Of a stretch of DNA of 64,000 bases, positions 17,675 through 26,857 are shown in pieces. How positions within the stretch are numbered: the stretch's first letter is position 1; every line of letters starts with the position of its first letter. The translations under genes and the position numbers were made by a program. The DNA comes from Nitrospirota bacterium. GTDB lineage: Bacteria; Nitrospirota; Nitrospiria; Nitrospirales; Nitrospiraceae. The notes under the pieces were generated by a model. It made no database searches and had not been told where the DNA came from. It was given only the letters and a program-made list of their open reading frames with translations. Where the stretch lies: positions 36,612 through 100,611 of the forward strand of contig JAPLLG010000004.1 in the NCBI GenBank assembly GCA_026387665.1, given 5' to 3'.

Positions 17675-18619
17675 TCAGTGGTGCACGTGTACGAGCCCTT
17701 CATCCCGGTGGTGCTTGGCCAGCGTGGTGAGATCGCAGTGGATCTCGTTCGGCTGGCAGCAGGCAGTGCCCATCTGAATCGTCAGGTGCTTGATGCCGAA
17801 CTCGGCGCTGACCTTGGTTCGGATGGTCTGGAGCAGGCCATTGGTCATGGCCGAATCGTCTCCATCGACGAGGATATGGCAGGTCAGCATGATCAACCGT
17901 GGTTCCACGGCCCAGATATGGAGGTCGTGGACGTTCTTGACGCCGGGAATAGCTTCGATCGTGGTTGCCACATGCGTGGCGCTGATATGGGACGGCGTCG
18001 ATTCCAGCAAGACCTCCAGTGATTCTCTGAATAGCGGCCAGGCTCCTTTGGCAATGGCCACGACGACCAGCAAGCTGATGAGCGGATCGAAAATGGTCCA
18101 TCCGGCGAAGAGGATGGCGGCGCCGCTGATCACGACTCCCAGCGACACCCAGGCGTCGCCCAGCATGTGCCAGAAGGCGCTGCGGATATTGAGATCGTCC
18201 TTGGCTCCATGCTGCAAGAGCAATGCAATGCTGAGATTGGCTGCGAAGCTGAGCGCCGCGATCGCCATGACCCAGGCTCCGTCCACCGGGACTGGTTGCA
18301 GCAGCCGATTGATTCCCACGACTGTGATGCCAATGGCCGTGAGCAACAGGATAAACGAATTCAGAAATGCCGCAATGATGCCGGCCCTGTGATAGCCGAA
18401 CGTTCTGGCTTCTGTGGCAGGCCTGGCCGTGAGGAGATGGGCATAGAGGGCCAGAAAGAGCGAACCCTGGTCGACGAGGTTATGGCCCGCGTCGCTCATG
18501 AGTCCGATGCTGTTGAGGATCCATCCGCCGATGAACTCAGCGACGATGATCGCGGCGTTCAGCGCCAGGGCGAGCGTCAGCCGGGAGCGGAGATGTTCGT
18601 AGGAGGCCGGAGTAGACAT
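17675..18619 (-). CDS. Cation diffusion facilitator (CDF) metal efflux transporter
   Basis: A 314-residue inner-membrane antiporter of the CzcD/ZitB type with six transmembrane helices. The metal-site pattern HxxxD occurs in TM2 (SDAGHNLVDQ) and TM5 (FWHMLGDAWVS), which favours Zn, possibly Co or Cd. A C-terminal cytoplasmic domain contains DLHIWAVEP, CHILVDG and a final His-rich end (AKHHRDEGLVHVHH). ATG 18619 is preferred over an open extension of 12 codons. It lies downstream of metG and upstream of the CobW-type gene on the minus strand. Confidence 0.92.
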   Translation of the reverse strand: MSTPASYEHLRSRLTLALALNAAIIVAEFIGGWILNSIGLMSDAGHNLVDQGSLFLALYAHLLTARPATEARTFGYHRAGIIAAFLNSFILLLTAIGITVVGINRLLQPVPVDGAWVMAIAALSFAANLSIALLLQHGAKDDLNIRSAFWHMLGDAWVSLGVVISGAAILFAGWTIFDPLISLLVVVAIAKGAWPLFRESLEVLLESTPSHISATHVATTIEAIPGVKNVHDLHIWAVEPRLIMLTCHILVDGDDSAMTNGLLQTIRTKVSAEFGIKHLTIQMGTACCQPNEIHCDLTTLAKHHRDEGLVHVHH

Positions 18620-18677
18620 TGATGATAGTTTCGCACGGCCGTTGCGTCTCAGCAAGCCTTCAGGGGAGGGGCAGCCG

Positions 18678-18699
18678 CCTGGCTGTGGCCACCGCCAGG
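18678..18699. other. Hairpin just after metG
   Basis: CCTGGC pairs with GCCAGG around a GTGGCCAC palindromic centre, immediately downstream of the metG stop on the minus strand. No T-run follows, so rho-independent termination is doubtful. Confidence 0.3.
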
Positions 18700-18700
18700 G

Positions 18701-20704
18701 TTACTTTACCTTGGTGCCTGGGTCCACTTCTTCGAGGATGGTGGCAAGACCGCGCACTTCGCTGTCCCCTGCGGCCAGGACCATGCCTTGCGATTCGACG
18801 CCCATGAGTTTCGCCGGCTTCAGGTTCGCGACAATGATGATCATCTTGCCGATCAGGGCCTCCGGCTCGTATTTCTTGCCGATGCCTGCGACGATCTGCC
18901 GTTGTTCCCCTCCCTCGCCAAGACTGACTTGCAGTTTGAGGAGCTTTTCCGACTTCGGCACCCGCTCCGCGCTGATGACCTTCGCGGTCTTGAGCTGAAT
19001 CTTCATGAAGTCGTCGATAGTGATCTGGGCCGGCGCGGCTGGCGCAGCAGCAGCGGCTGCTGGTTGCGGGGCGGGAATGGCCGGCGTGGGGATCGCTGCT
19101 GTCGGTTGCGGGGGAATGGTTGCGTCGCTCACGGTCTTCGCTCCTTGTGGTTTTGTTTCGATGCGGGGGAACAGGCCGGGGCCTTTGCAAATCTTTGTCT
19201 CGGGAAACGGCGCGTCCCATTCGTAGGCTGTCTGCGGTAGCGGTTTTGAAAAGTCGAACGAGAGGCCGAGTTGCTGGGCTAGCTGCCCGGCCGTCTGGGG
19301 CATGTAGGGATAGAGGAGGACAGAGATTAAGCGCAGCGCCCTTGAGGCTGTATGCAGGACTGTATTGAGGCGCGGGTGGTTCTCCGGATTCTTGGCCAGT
19401 TGCCAGGGCGCAGCCTTGTCGATGTATTCGTCGCAGAGGCCGATCAGTTCCCAAATGGCCTGGAGATTTTCCCGGAAGGCGAGCGCACGGAATCCATGCT
19501 CGATTTTTTCCGGCAGGCTGGTCGCGGTTGCGGCGATCCTGTCTTCCAGCTCCGGAAGGGCCGGAGTGCCAGGCGCGGGAATCGTGCCGATGGCGAACCG
19601 CTCGATCATGGTCAATGTGCGGCTCAACAGATTGCCGACCCCGTTGGCCAAGTCGCTGTTGATGATGGTGACCATGGTGGATTGCGAAAAGTCTCCGTCC
19701 TGTCCGAACGGGACTTCCCGAAACAAGAAATGCCGGAACGCATCGGCGCCGATGGTCTCGATCATCTTGTGCGGGTCCACGACATTGCCGCGGCTCTTCG
19801 ACATCTTTTCCCCGTCGACGGTCCACCAGCCGTGAGCGAAGATCGTTTTCGGCAGCGGCAGGTTCAGGGCCATGAGCATCGTGGACCAGTAGACTGCGTG
19901 GGTCGTCAGAATATCTTTCCCGACCAGATGGACCGAGGCAGGCCAGAACTGATCGAAGGAGGGCTTCTTCGGGAGATATTCCAAGGCTGAGACATAGTTC
20001 ACCAGCGCGTCGAACCAGACGTAGGTCACGCAGTCTTTGTCGAAGGGGAGTTCAATGCCCCAGGAGAGTCTTGATTTAGGCCGGGAGATCGAGAGGTCGC
20101 CGAGGGTTTGCGTCGTCAGAAATCCAAGGACTTCATTGCGCCGGGATTCTGGGCGGATGAAGTCAGGATGTTGTTTGATGTGGTCGATCAGGCGTTCCTG
20201 ATACTGCCCCATCTTGAAAAAGTAGTTGTGTTCGCTGAGCTGCTCTACCGGGCGTTTGCAGTCGGGGCAGAGGCCGCCTGTGACATCCTTCTCGGTCCAG
20301 AACCGTTCGTCGAAGGTGCAGTACCAGCCAGTGTAATCGGCTTTGTAAATCAAGCCCGCATCGAAGAGCTCTTGAAGATATCGCTGGACGACTGACTTGT
20401 GCGGGGCATCGGTCGTCCTGATGAAGGCGTCGTGCGAGATGTTCAGTCGTTTCCAGAGTTCCTGAAACTGGGGCGCGAGCTTGTCGCAATGGGCTTGCGG
20501 GTCGATGCCGGCTTTGGCGGCGGCCTGCTGAACCTTTTGCCCATGCTCGTCGAGCCCTGTGAGGAAAAAGACGTCGCGCCCCCGCAAGCGCCAGTAGCGG
20601 GCCAGGACGTCGGCCGCCACGGTGGTATAGGCATGCCCGATATGGGGCACGTCGTTCACGTAATAGATCGGCGTCGTGATGTAGAAGCTGTTGGGATTAC
20701 TCAT
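18701..20704 (-). CDS. metG: Methionyl-tRNA synthetase with C-terminal tRNA-binding domain
   Basis: A 667-residue class I synthetase. Order: HIGH-type motif PHIGHAYTT, connective peptide with a single Cys-x2-Cys knuckle pair (CTFDERF then CPDCKRP), the KMSKS loop (EKMSKSRGN), anticodon-binding helices, an Ala/Pro-rich linker (about residues 525-555), and a C-terminal Trbp111/EMAPII-like tRNA-binding domain (from about 560, VAGIGKKYEPEALIGK and GMVLAAGD). ATG 20704 is chosen over an in-frame TTG 12 bases upstream. A 189-bp repeat lies on its promoter side. Confidence 0.95.
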   Translation of the reverse strand: MSNPNSFYITTPIYYVNDVPHIGHAYTTVAADVLARYWRLRGRDVFFLTGLDEHGQKVQQAAAKAGIDPQAHCDKLAPQFQELWKRLNISHDAFIRTTDAPHKSVVQRYLQELFDAGLIYKADYTGWYCTFDERFWTEKDVTGGLCPDCKRPVEQLSEHNYFFKMGQYQERLIDHIKQHPDFIRPESRRNEVLGFLTTQTLGDLSISRPKSRLSWGIELPFDKDCVTYVWFDALVNYVSALEYLPKKPSFDQFWPASVHLVGKDILTTHAVYWSTMLMALNLPLPKTIFAHGWWTVDGEKMSKSRGNVVDPHKMIETIGADAFRHFLFREVPFGQDGDFSQSTMVTIINSDLANGVGNLLSRTLTMIERFAIGTIPAPGTPALPELEDRIAATATSLPEKIEHGFRALAFRENLQAIWELIGLCDEYIDKAAPWQLAKNPENHPRLNTVLHTASRALRLISVLLYPYMPQTAGQLAQQLGLSFDFSKPLPQTAYEWDAPFPETKICKGPGLFPRIETKPQGAKTVSDATIPPQPTAAIPTPAIPAPQPAAAAAAPAAPAQITIDDFMKIQLKTAKVISAERVPKSEKLLKLQVSLGEGGEQRQIVAGIGKKYEPEALIGKMIIIVANLKPAKLMGVESQGMVLAAGDSEVRGLATILEEVDPGTKVK

Positions 20705-20743
20705 GGGGCGTGACAAAAGATAGCAGGTAATAAACGGCGAAAG

Positions 20744-20932
20744 CTAGGAGCCTGTCCGGCATTGCTGTTCGTTACGAGGCGGAGAAGGCGCGGGTAGATG
20801 CGCGACCGCAGGTTCCGAAAAACCGGAGGCGTATTCGAGGAATACGTTGAGGGTTTTTCGGGGCCGAGAACAAGGCAGATGCCCGTGCATTATCCGACGC
20901 AGTAGAACGGCCAATGCCGGATAGGTTCCTAG
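20744..20932. repeat. Palindromic repeat family 2 (189 bp)
   Basis: Bounded by inverted ends CTAGGAGCCTGTCCGGCATT and, on the other strand, CTAGGAACCTATCCGGCATT. The centre is a nested palindrome: CCGAAAAACC (20815-20824) pairs with GGTTTTTCGG (20852-20861), enclosing GTATTC and GAATAC. The holB stop codon TAG (minus strand, 20931-20929) is formed by the element's CTAG end. It lies between holB and metG. Confidence 0.88.
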
Positions 20933-21957
20933 GCTGGCAGAGGGGCGGACGACAGGGTGAGCGCGTCGCGCAGGCGGAGCAGGATCATTTCCAGGGCCAT
21001 CTGGAGATTGAGATGGCGCGTGGCTCGCTGCTCGGTCAGTTCGATTTCGCGGAGCAGGCCCAGCAATGCATCGGTATCGGCCTGCTGCGCGTAGGCTTCC
21101 AGTGTGCTGAGATCGTCGAGGTTGAGTATCTGGTCGCGATCTCCTCCGACCTGGATCAAGACGAGGTCGCGGATCCAACGAGTTAGCCAGGCGAGGATGT
21201 CCTGGGCCCGGTCTGCCTTGGCAATTGCTTCCGCCGAAGACAGGATGGATCCGATCGATTGCAAGGATTGGGGCCGGACCAAGTCCACGAGTTCTTGCTG
21301 GCGCGCGCGCGTGTCTTTCACGTCGGACGTGAGGGCTTCTCCGATACGGCCCTCGCTGATGATGGCGAGGAATCGCGCGTCTGCCGGGGGGATTTCTCGC
21401 TTCAGGATGAGCGCGGCCTCCACCTGGGTGCGGGCCGGGGTCGTGAAGCGTAGGGCCTGACAGCGCGACCGGATGGTCGCAGGGAGGGCCGCGGGGCGGC
21501 TGGAGATCAGGAGGAAGAGACTGTGTCCGGGCGGCTCTTCCAATGTTTTCAGCAAGGCGTTGGCCGCGCCGATCGTCATGCGGTCTGCGTCGTTAATCAG
21601 GCAGATTTTCCGCTCGCCGATGAGCGGACGATACATGATCTGGTGCTCGATCTCGCGGACCTGTTCGATCTTGATTTGCTGGGTGGCCTGTTCCGGATCC
21701 GGTTCGATGACGAAAAAGTCCGGATGGGTGCGGGCTTCGATTTGTTGGCAGGAGCGGCAGATGCCGCAACTGTCGAGGCCTTCTGTTTCTGGCGGCCGTT
21801 CGCAGCTGAGCGCTTGCGCGAAACGAATCGCCGTCAATCGTTTCCCGATCGCCTCCTCGCCATGGAACAGGTAGGCGTGAGCCAATTGCTCATGGGCGAC
21901 GGCAGCTTGTAAGAGCGTAATGGATTGCTGATGGCCGATGCAGTCGCGAAAGGGCAT
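20929..21957 (-). CDS. holB: DNA polymerase III delta-prime subunit
   Basis: A 342-residue clamp-loader subunit. It begins FRDCIGHQQSITLLQAAVAH and LAHAYLFHGEEAIGK; the P-loop is degenerate, as is usual in delta-prime, which does not hydrolyse ATP. Further on are the zinc-binding Cys cluster (CGICRSCQQIE), INDADRMTIGAANALLKTLEEPP, and a sensor-like SSRPAALPATIRSRCQ. It is separated from tmk by one base, the classic tmk-holB pair. Its stop codon lies inside the terminal CTAG of the family 2 repeat. Confidence 0.93.
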   Translation of the reverse strand: MPFRDCIGHQQSITLLQAAVAHEQLAHAYLFHGEEAIGKRLTAIRFAQALSCERPPETEGLDSCGICRSCQQIEARTHPDFFVIEPDPEQATQQIKIEQVREIEHQIMYRPLIGERKICLINDADRMTIGAANALLKTLEEPPGHSLFLLISSRPAALPATIRSRCQALRFTTPARTQVEAALILKREIPPADARFLAIISEGRIGEALTSDVKDTRARQQELVDLVRPQSLQSIGSILSSAEAIAKADRAQDILAWLTRWIRDLVLIQVGGDRDQILNLDDLSTLEAYAQQADTDALLGLLREIELTEQRATRHLNLQMALEMILLRLRDALTLSSAPLPA

Positions 21958-21958
21958 G

Positions 21959-22636
21959 TTAGCTCCGGCAGCGTGACGATCGACGCGGTTTCGCTATCCA
22001 GCCTAGCACGATCTCTGTGAGCTCGTCCCGGACTTCTTGCGCGGGGCGATTCGCATCCACGATCTTCATGCGGCCCGGTTCTTCTGCCGCGAGAGCCAGA
22101 AACCCCCGGCGTACTTTTCGATGGAAACGTTCTGCCTCCCGGTCCAGCCGATTCTGCTGGCCACGATCGGCTCGCCTCCTGGCCAAGCCCACTGAAATGG
22201 GGAGGTCGAGGACGAGGGTGAGGTTCGGCGCCAGTCCGTCTGTTGCGACGTCGTTGGCTTTCCGAAGCCATTGCAGATCAAGACCCCGCGCGAATCCTTG
22301 GTAGGCCAGGGTGGAATCGGAAAACCGGTCGCAGAGCACGACGGTGCCGTTCCGTAATGCCGGTTCGATGAGATGCGTGACGTGCTGGCTTCTCGCGGCC
22401 AGAATCAGCAGGGCCTCCGCTTGCGGTGTGACCGGTTCTTTTGACGAGGCAGTGAGGAGAATATGGCGGATTGCTTCGGCTGTCGCGGTGCCGCCCGGTT
22501 CTCTCGTTTGGAGTACGCGATAGCCTGCCTTGGTCAGCACCTTGGCGAGGTGGCTGATCTGGGTGCTTTTCCCGCTGCCCTCGACTCCCTCCAGGGTAAT
22601 GAAGAGACCGCGAGTCTGTCGCTTTTTTGTGCCCAT
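21959..22636 (-). CDS. tmk: Thymidylate kinase
   Basis: A 225-residue kinase making dTDP from dTMP. Signatures: P-loop TLEGVEGSGKST, the DR motif in VVLCDRFSDSTLAYQG, the TREPGGT segment binding the dTMP phosphate, and a LID-like region ARRRADRGQQNRLDREAERFH. ATG 22636 starts the conserved part; the frame is open 22 codons further but shows no conserved residues. It is directly upstream of holB. Confidence 0.95.
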   Translation of the reverse strand: MGTKKRQTRGLFITLEGVEGSGKSTQISHLAKVLTKAGYRVLQTREPGGTATAEAIRHILLTASSKEPVTPQAEALLILAARSQHVTHLIEPALRNGTVVLCDRFSDSTLAYQGFARGLDLQWLRKANDVATDGLAPNLTLVLDLPISVGLARRRADRGQQNRLDREAERFHRKVRRGFLALAAEEPGRMKIVDANRPAQEVRDELTEIVLGWIAKPRRSSRCRS

Positions 22637-22710
22637 TGAGCTGGTTCTCTCACCGGTGAAGAAAACGGGCGGGATGGTATTCCAAGTTGTTGAAAATAGC
22701 AAGAAAAGGC

Positions 22711-22740
22711 TTGCGAGGCCGTCATCATTCTCTGTATGAT
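22711..22740 (+). promoter_or_regulatory. Candidate promoter for DUF502-glmU-glmS
   Basis: TTGCGA at 22711-22716 and TATGAT at 22735-22740 are 18 bases apart, in the divergent gap between tmk and the DUF502 gene. If real, transcription begins around 22747, which rules out the ATG at 22736 and favours ATG 22769. Confidence 0.4.
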
Positions 22741-22768
22741 GACGGCCTACTTCCGGCGGCTCTCATTT

Positions 22769-23437
22769 ATGCTGAAAACCTCGCTAAAACGCTACTTTCT
22801 GACAGGCCTGCTGGTGATTATCCCCCTGTGGGGAACCGTCCTCATTTTGAAGACCCTTTTCGTGGCGGTGGATGGGATTTTGGGAGACCTCCTGGTCCGG
22901 TTGGTGCCGAGTCATTATGTGCCGGGATTGGGGATTCTTTCGTTGATTCTGTTGGTGCTGGTGACCGGGCTTTTTGCCACGAACTTCATGGGCAAACAAA
23001 TCGTGAAGTGGTGGGAGGACTGGTTGAACCGTGTGCCGCTCGTGCGGGGGATCTACTCGACCTTGAAGTCCATGATGGACATTTTGTCCTTTTCCGACCA
23101 TCCGTCCTATAACCGCGTCGTGCTGATTCAGTTTCCCAAGAGCGGCAACTATTGTTTCGCCTTCGTGACCGGCGCGACCAAAGGAGAGATGCAAGATCTC
23201 GCGCAGGAGCCTTTGATCCATGTCTATGTGCCGACGTCGCCGAATCCGACGTCCGGCTATTTCCTCCTGGTGCCGGAACATGAAGTTGCCGCTATCGATA
23301 TGAGCGTAGAAGAGGCGATGAAGCTCATCGTCTCAGGCGGGCTCTGTTCGCCCTCCACGTCCCTGTCCTCGGCCGTGATGGCCGCGACGAAGCAGAGCAT
23401 GGTCAAGCAGCCTGAATCGGGAGTGCCGATCGGATGA
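22769..23437 (+). CDS. DUF502 family membrane protein
   Basis: A 222-residue inner-membrane protein with two transmembrane helices near the N-terminus (FLTGLLVIIPLWGTVLIL and LGILSLILLVLVTGLFATNF) followed by a soluble domain. The soluble part carries the family's PLVRGIYSTLKSMMD, RVVLIQFP, VYVPTSPNPTSGYFLLVP and MSVEEAMKLIVSGG blocks. The biochemical function of DUF502 is not established. ATG 22769 is chosen because a -10-like TATGAT overlaps the alternative ATG at 22736. It overlaps glmU by 4 bases, so the two are translationally linked. Confidence 0.82.
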   Translation: MLKTSLKRYFLTGLLVIIPLWGTVLILKTLFVAVDGILGDLLVRLVPSHYVPGLGILSLILLVLVTGLFATNFMGKQIVKWWEDWLNRVPLVRGIYSTLKSMMDILSFSDHPSYNRVVLIQFPKSGNYCFAFVTGATKGEMQDLAQEPLIHVYVPTSPNPTSGYFLLVPEHEVAAIDMSVEEAMKLIVSGGLCSPSTSLSSAVMAATKQSMVKQPESGVPIG

Positions 23438-24981
23438 GCCGCTCACGCGCGACTGAAGCCACAACGGTGAAGAAGCCGGCCGGGGCAGACCGGCAGGGAC
23501 GGATTGCCGGCCTGGCGGTCGTCGTGATGGCTGCGGGCTTGGGAAAGCGGATGCATTCAAAGCAGGCGAAGGTGCTGCATCCTGTGGCGGGCCAGGCGAT
23601 GGTGCTCTATTCGGTCGGACTCGGATTGCGCATCGCCGGAGAGCCTGTGGCGGTCGTGGTCGGCCATCAGGCAGAGCTGGTTCGCCAGGCGATCGATCGG
23701 GCTGTGTCTGGCAAGAGCGGCGCGCGAGTGTCGATCGTCGAGCAACGGAAGCAATTGGGCACGGGCCATGCGGTGTTGCAGAGCCGTCCGGTGTTCGGGG
23801 TGGGCAAGCGGGGCGCTCCCTCCAGCTATTTGATTCTGAACGGCGATACGCCGCTGCTCCGGGAAGAGACCGTGCGTGAACTCCTGCGCGTGCATGAAGC
23901 GGAGCGCGCGACCGTGACTCTTCTGACCGCGGAGCTGGACGACGCGAGCGGCTATGGGCGGGTTGTCCGTGCTCCTTCAGCCGAACGGAGCGTCGTTCGC
24001 ATCGTCGAGGATCGTGATGCCAATGATACGGAGCGATCGATCCATGAAATCAACGTGGGCACCTATGTGGTCGACGGGGAGTTTCTTTTCAGCGCGCTGG
24101 AAAAGCTCGACCCCAGCAATGCCCAAGGGGAATATTATTTGACGGATATCGTCCGGCTCGCGGAACGCGCCGGACGGCGTATCGCAGCGGTCGTGCTCGA
24201 CGATCCCGATGAAGGACTGGGCGTCAATACCAGGCGGCAGCTCGCCGAGGCGGAGCAGGTGGTGCGATGGCAGATCCGGGACCGGTGGCTGGATGCGGGG
24301 GTGACGATGATCGATCCTGCCTCGACCTGGATCGACGCGACCGTCACGATCGGGAAAGACACGGTGCTCTATCCCAACGTGACGCTCGAAGGGGCGACGG
24401 TCATCGGGGAAGATTGCCTGCTACGTTCCCATACGCGACTGACGGATTGTACTATTGGCAACGGGGTCGAGATTCTGGACCATTGCCTGTTTGCCGGCTC
24501 GCAGATCGAGGACGGCGCGCGATTGGGCCCCTTCGTGCATCTGCGGCCAGGCGTGGTGGTGCGGAAGAAGGCGAAGGTTGGGAACTTTGTCGAGATGAAG
24601 AAGACTGACTTGGGTGAAGGGTCGCAGGCGAACCATCTGAGTTACCTGGGGGATGCGAAGATCGGGAAAGGGGTGAACGTCGGCGCCGGCACCATCACCT
24701 GTAACTACGACGGGTCGCGGAAGTTTCAGACGGTCATTGGCGACGGAGTTTTTCTCGGGAGCGATATTCAGCTGGTCGCGCCGGTGACGGTGGGGGAAGG
24801 AGCCGTCATTGCAGCCGGCACCACGGTCACGGAGGATGTGCCGGCTCATGCGCTGGCGATCGGGCGGGTGGTGCAAGTGAATCGTGCTGGATGGGCGGCG
24901 CGCCGCCGAGCCTTGGTGACGGCAGTACCGGCCAAGGCGGCGAAGAAGCCCGCGGCAAGCCAACCCAAGAAGCGGAAATAG
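23434..24981 (+). CDS. glmU: Bifunctional UDP-GlcNAc pyrophosphorylase / glucosamine-1-phosphate acetyltransferase
   Basis: A 515-residue enzyme making UDP-N-acetylglucosamine for peptidoglycan and LPS. The N-terminal Rossmann uridylyltransferase (VVVMAAGLGKRMHSKQAKVLHPVAG, LILNGDTPLL, NVGTYVVDGEFL) is followed by a left-handed beta-helix acetyltransferase (HLRPGVVVRKKAKVGNFVEMKK, then GAGTITCNYDGSRKFQTVIG). There are about 27 extra residues before the catalytic domain and a Lys/Ala-rich tail. ATGA overlap with the DUF502 gene and a 9-base gap to glmS indicate an amino-sugar operon. Confidence 0.96.
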   Translation: MSRSRATEATTVKKPAGADRQGRIAGLAVVVMAAGLGKRMHSKQAKVLHPVAGQAMVLYSVGLGLRIAGEPVAVVVGHQAELVRQAIDRAVSGKSGARVSIVEQRKQLGTGHAVLQSRPVFGVGKRGAPSSYLILNGDTPLLREETVRELLRVHEAERATVTLLTAELDDASGYGRVVRAPSAERSVVRIVEDRDANDTERSIHEINVGTYVVDGEFLFSALEKLDPSNAQGEYYLTDIVRLAERAGRRIAAVVLDDPDEGLGVNTRRQLAEAEQVVRWQIRDRWLDAGVTMIDPASTWIDATVTIGKDTVLYPNVTLEGATVIGEDCLLRSHTRLTDCTIGNGVEILDHCLFAGSQIEDGARLGPFVHLRPGVVVRKKAKVGNFVEMKKTDLGEGSQANHLSYLGDAKIGKGVNVGAGTITCNYDGSRKFQTVIGDGVFLGSDIQLVAPVTVGEGAVIAAGTTVTEDVPAHALAIGRVVQVNRAGWAARRRALVTAVPAKAAKKPAASQPKKRK

Positions 24982-24990
24982 GTAGCTCGT

Positions 24991-26820
24991 ATGTGTGGAA
25001 TCGTCGGATATGTGGGAGATCAGGAGGCGGTGCCGATTCTCATCGGTGGCCTGGCCAAGCTGGAGTATCGAGGATATGACTCGGCCGGCGTCGCGGTGCT
25101 GCAGGGCGAGAAGATTGAAGTCCGGCGCAGCGTCGGTAAGCTCGCCAATCTTCAGAAGTCGCTTAAGGAAAAAGAGCTGAGCGGCACCGTGGGGATCGGC
25201 CACACACGTTGGGCGACGCACGGGAAGCCCTCGGAGCAAAATGCCCATCCGCACCGCTCGAAGGGTTGTGTACTCGTGCATAACGGCATCATCGAAAACT
25301 ATCAGCCGTTGAAACAGCAATTGGAGAACGAGGGGTACAAGTTTCACTCGGAAACGGATACGGAAGTGGTCGCGCACCTGATCGACAAATATTTCCAGCC
25401 TGGCGTGAAGCTGGCTGAGGCAGTGCGAGCTGCGACGAAGGACGTACGAGGGAGTTATGCGCTTGCCGTCATTTCGGAGCGGGAACCGGGGACGATGATC
25501 GCGGCGCGCGCGGGCTGCCCGCTGGTCGTGGGCACCACGGCCACAGCCTCCTTCGTCGCCTCCGACGTCATGGCGATGCTGGCCCATACCCGTGATGTGA
25601 CGTATCTCGAAGAGGGGGATTTGGCGGTTGTGACCGCGGCGGATATCCATCTCATTGACATCGAGGGACGCCCGGTGAAACGGAAATTGACGAAGATCAC
25701 CTGGGATGCCTCCGCGGCGGAAAAGGGCGGCTTTCCGCATTTCATGCTGAAGGAAATTCACGAGCAGCCGCAGACGATCCTCGATACGATGCGCGGGCGC
25801 TATTCCTATGATACCGGCGAGGCGGATCTGCCAGATATCGGCTTGACGCCAAAAGAGTTTGCCGCAGTCGGCCGGATTTGGATCGTGGCTTGCGGCACGT
25901 CGTGGCACGCGGGGCTGGTGGGGAAGTATCTGCTGGAGGAGATGGTCCGTACGCCGGTGCAGGTGGATATCGCCAGCGAATTCCGTTATCGCGATCCGCT
26001 GGTCGAGAAAGACGATCTCTTTATCACGATCTCGCAGTCCGGCGAGACGGCGGACACGCTGGCCGCAGCGCGTGAGGCGAAGGAAAAGGGAGCGCGGGTC
26101 GTGTCGATCGTGAACGTGGTGGGCAGCACTCTGGCCCGCGAATCGGACGGAGTGCTCTATACCCATTGCGGGCCGGAGATCGGCGTCGCCTCGACCAAGG
26201 CCTTCACCGCGCAACTCACGGCGCTCTACATGTTGGCGCTGCATTTAGGCCGCGTGCGCGGAACCCTGGCGGTTGCGGACGGCAAGGCCTGGCTTGATCG
26301 CCTTGTCCGGCTTCCTGTATTGGTCGAGCAGGTGCTCGGTCGGGAGGCGGAGATCGTGGCGATTGCCAAGCGCTATCACAAGAAGCGAAATTTTTTGTTC
26401 CTCGGGCGCGGCATCAACTATCCGATCGCGCTCGAAGGAGCCTTGAAGCTGAAAGAAGTGTCCTATATCCATGCCGAAGGTTATGCGGCGGGAGAGATGA
26501 AGCATGGCCCGATCGCGCTCATCGACAAGGACATGCCAGTCGTTGTGTTGGCGCCGAAAGACCGGTTGTATGAAAAGACCGTGAGCAATCTGATGGAAGT
26601 GAAGGCCCGGCATGCGCCGGTCATTGCGTTGGTGGCGGAAGGCGAACGGGAGCTGGGAAAGATCGCCGATGCGGTCTTCACGATTCCCGACACCCATCCC
26701 CTGTTGTCGCCGATTTTGTTTACGATTCCCTTGCAGCTTTTAGCCTATCATGTCGCAGTGTTGCGAGGGGCGGATGTGGATCAGCCTCGGAACTTGGCCA
26801 AAAGTGTGACGGTTGAATGA
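24991..26820 (+). CDS. glmS: Glutamine-fructose-6-phosphate aminotransferase (isomerizing)
   Basis: A 609-residue glucosamine-6-phosphate synthase. An N-terminal Cys2 glutaminase (MCGIVGYVG, HTRWATHG, HNGIIENY) is followed by two SIS isomerase domains (ACGTSWHAGLVGKYLLEE, ISQSGETADTL, and the C-terminal HGPIALIDKDMPVVVLAP and PRNLAKSVTVE end). Length is that of the E. coli enzyme. It directly follows glmU, so the start and end of UDP-GlcNAc synthesis are together. No glmS ribozyme could fit in the 9-base gap. Confidence 0.97.
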   Translation: MCGIVGYVGDQEAVPILIGGLAKLEYRGYDSAGVAVLQGEKIEVRRSVGKLANLQKSLKEKELSGTVGIGHTRWATHGKPSEQNAHPHRSKGCVLVHNGIIENYQPLKQQLENEGYKFHSETDTEVVAHLIDKYFQPGVKLAEAVRAATKDVRGSYALAVISEREPGTMIAARAGCPLVVGTTATASFVASDVMAMLAHTRDVTYLEEGDLAVVTAADIHLIDIEGRPVKRKLTKITWDASAAEKGGFPHFMLKEIHEQPQTILDTMRGRYSYDTGEADLPDIGLTPKEFAAVGRIWIVACGTSWHAGLVGKYLLEEMVRTPVQVDIASEFRYRDPLVEKDDLFITISQSGETADTLAAAREAKEKGARVVSIVNVVGSTLARESDGVLYTHCGPEIGVASTKAFTAQLTALYMLALHLGRVRGTLAVADGKAWLDRLVRLPVLVEQVLGREAEIVAIAKRYHKKRNFLFLGRGINYPIALEGALKLKEVSYIHAEGYAAGEMKHGPIALIDKDMPVVVLAPKDRLYEKTVSNLMEVKARHAPVIALVAEGERELGKIADAVFTIPDTHPLLSPILFTIPLQLLAYHVAVLRGADVDQPRNLAKSVTVE

Positions 26821-26857
26821 GCATCCTTGTTTGAAGATCCTTGAAGAATAGAGGGGA

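Noticed and set aside
20719..20730. ATAGCAGGTAA upstream of metG, resembling the left end of repeat family 1
   Set aside because: The match stops after CAGG and there is no partner arm.
24982..24990. glmS ribozyme upstream of glmS
   Set aside because: The gap between glmU and glmS is only 9 bases, too short for the ribozyme.
24421..26244. A 607-codon open frame opposite glmU and glmS
   Set aside because: It is antisense to two well-identified enzymes, rich in Arg/His/Pro as expected of a shadow frame, and has no family signature.
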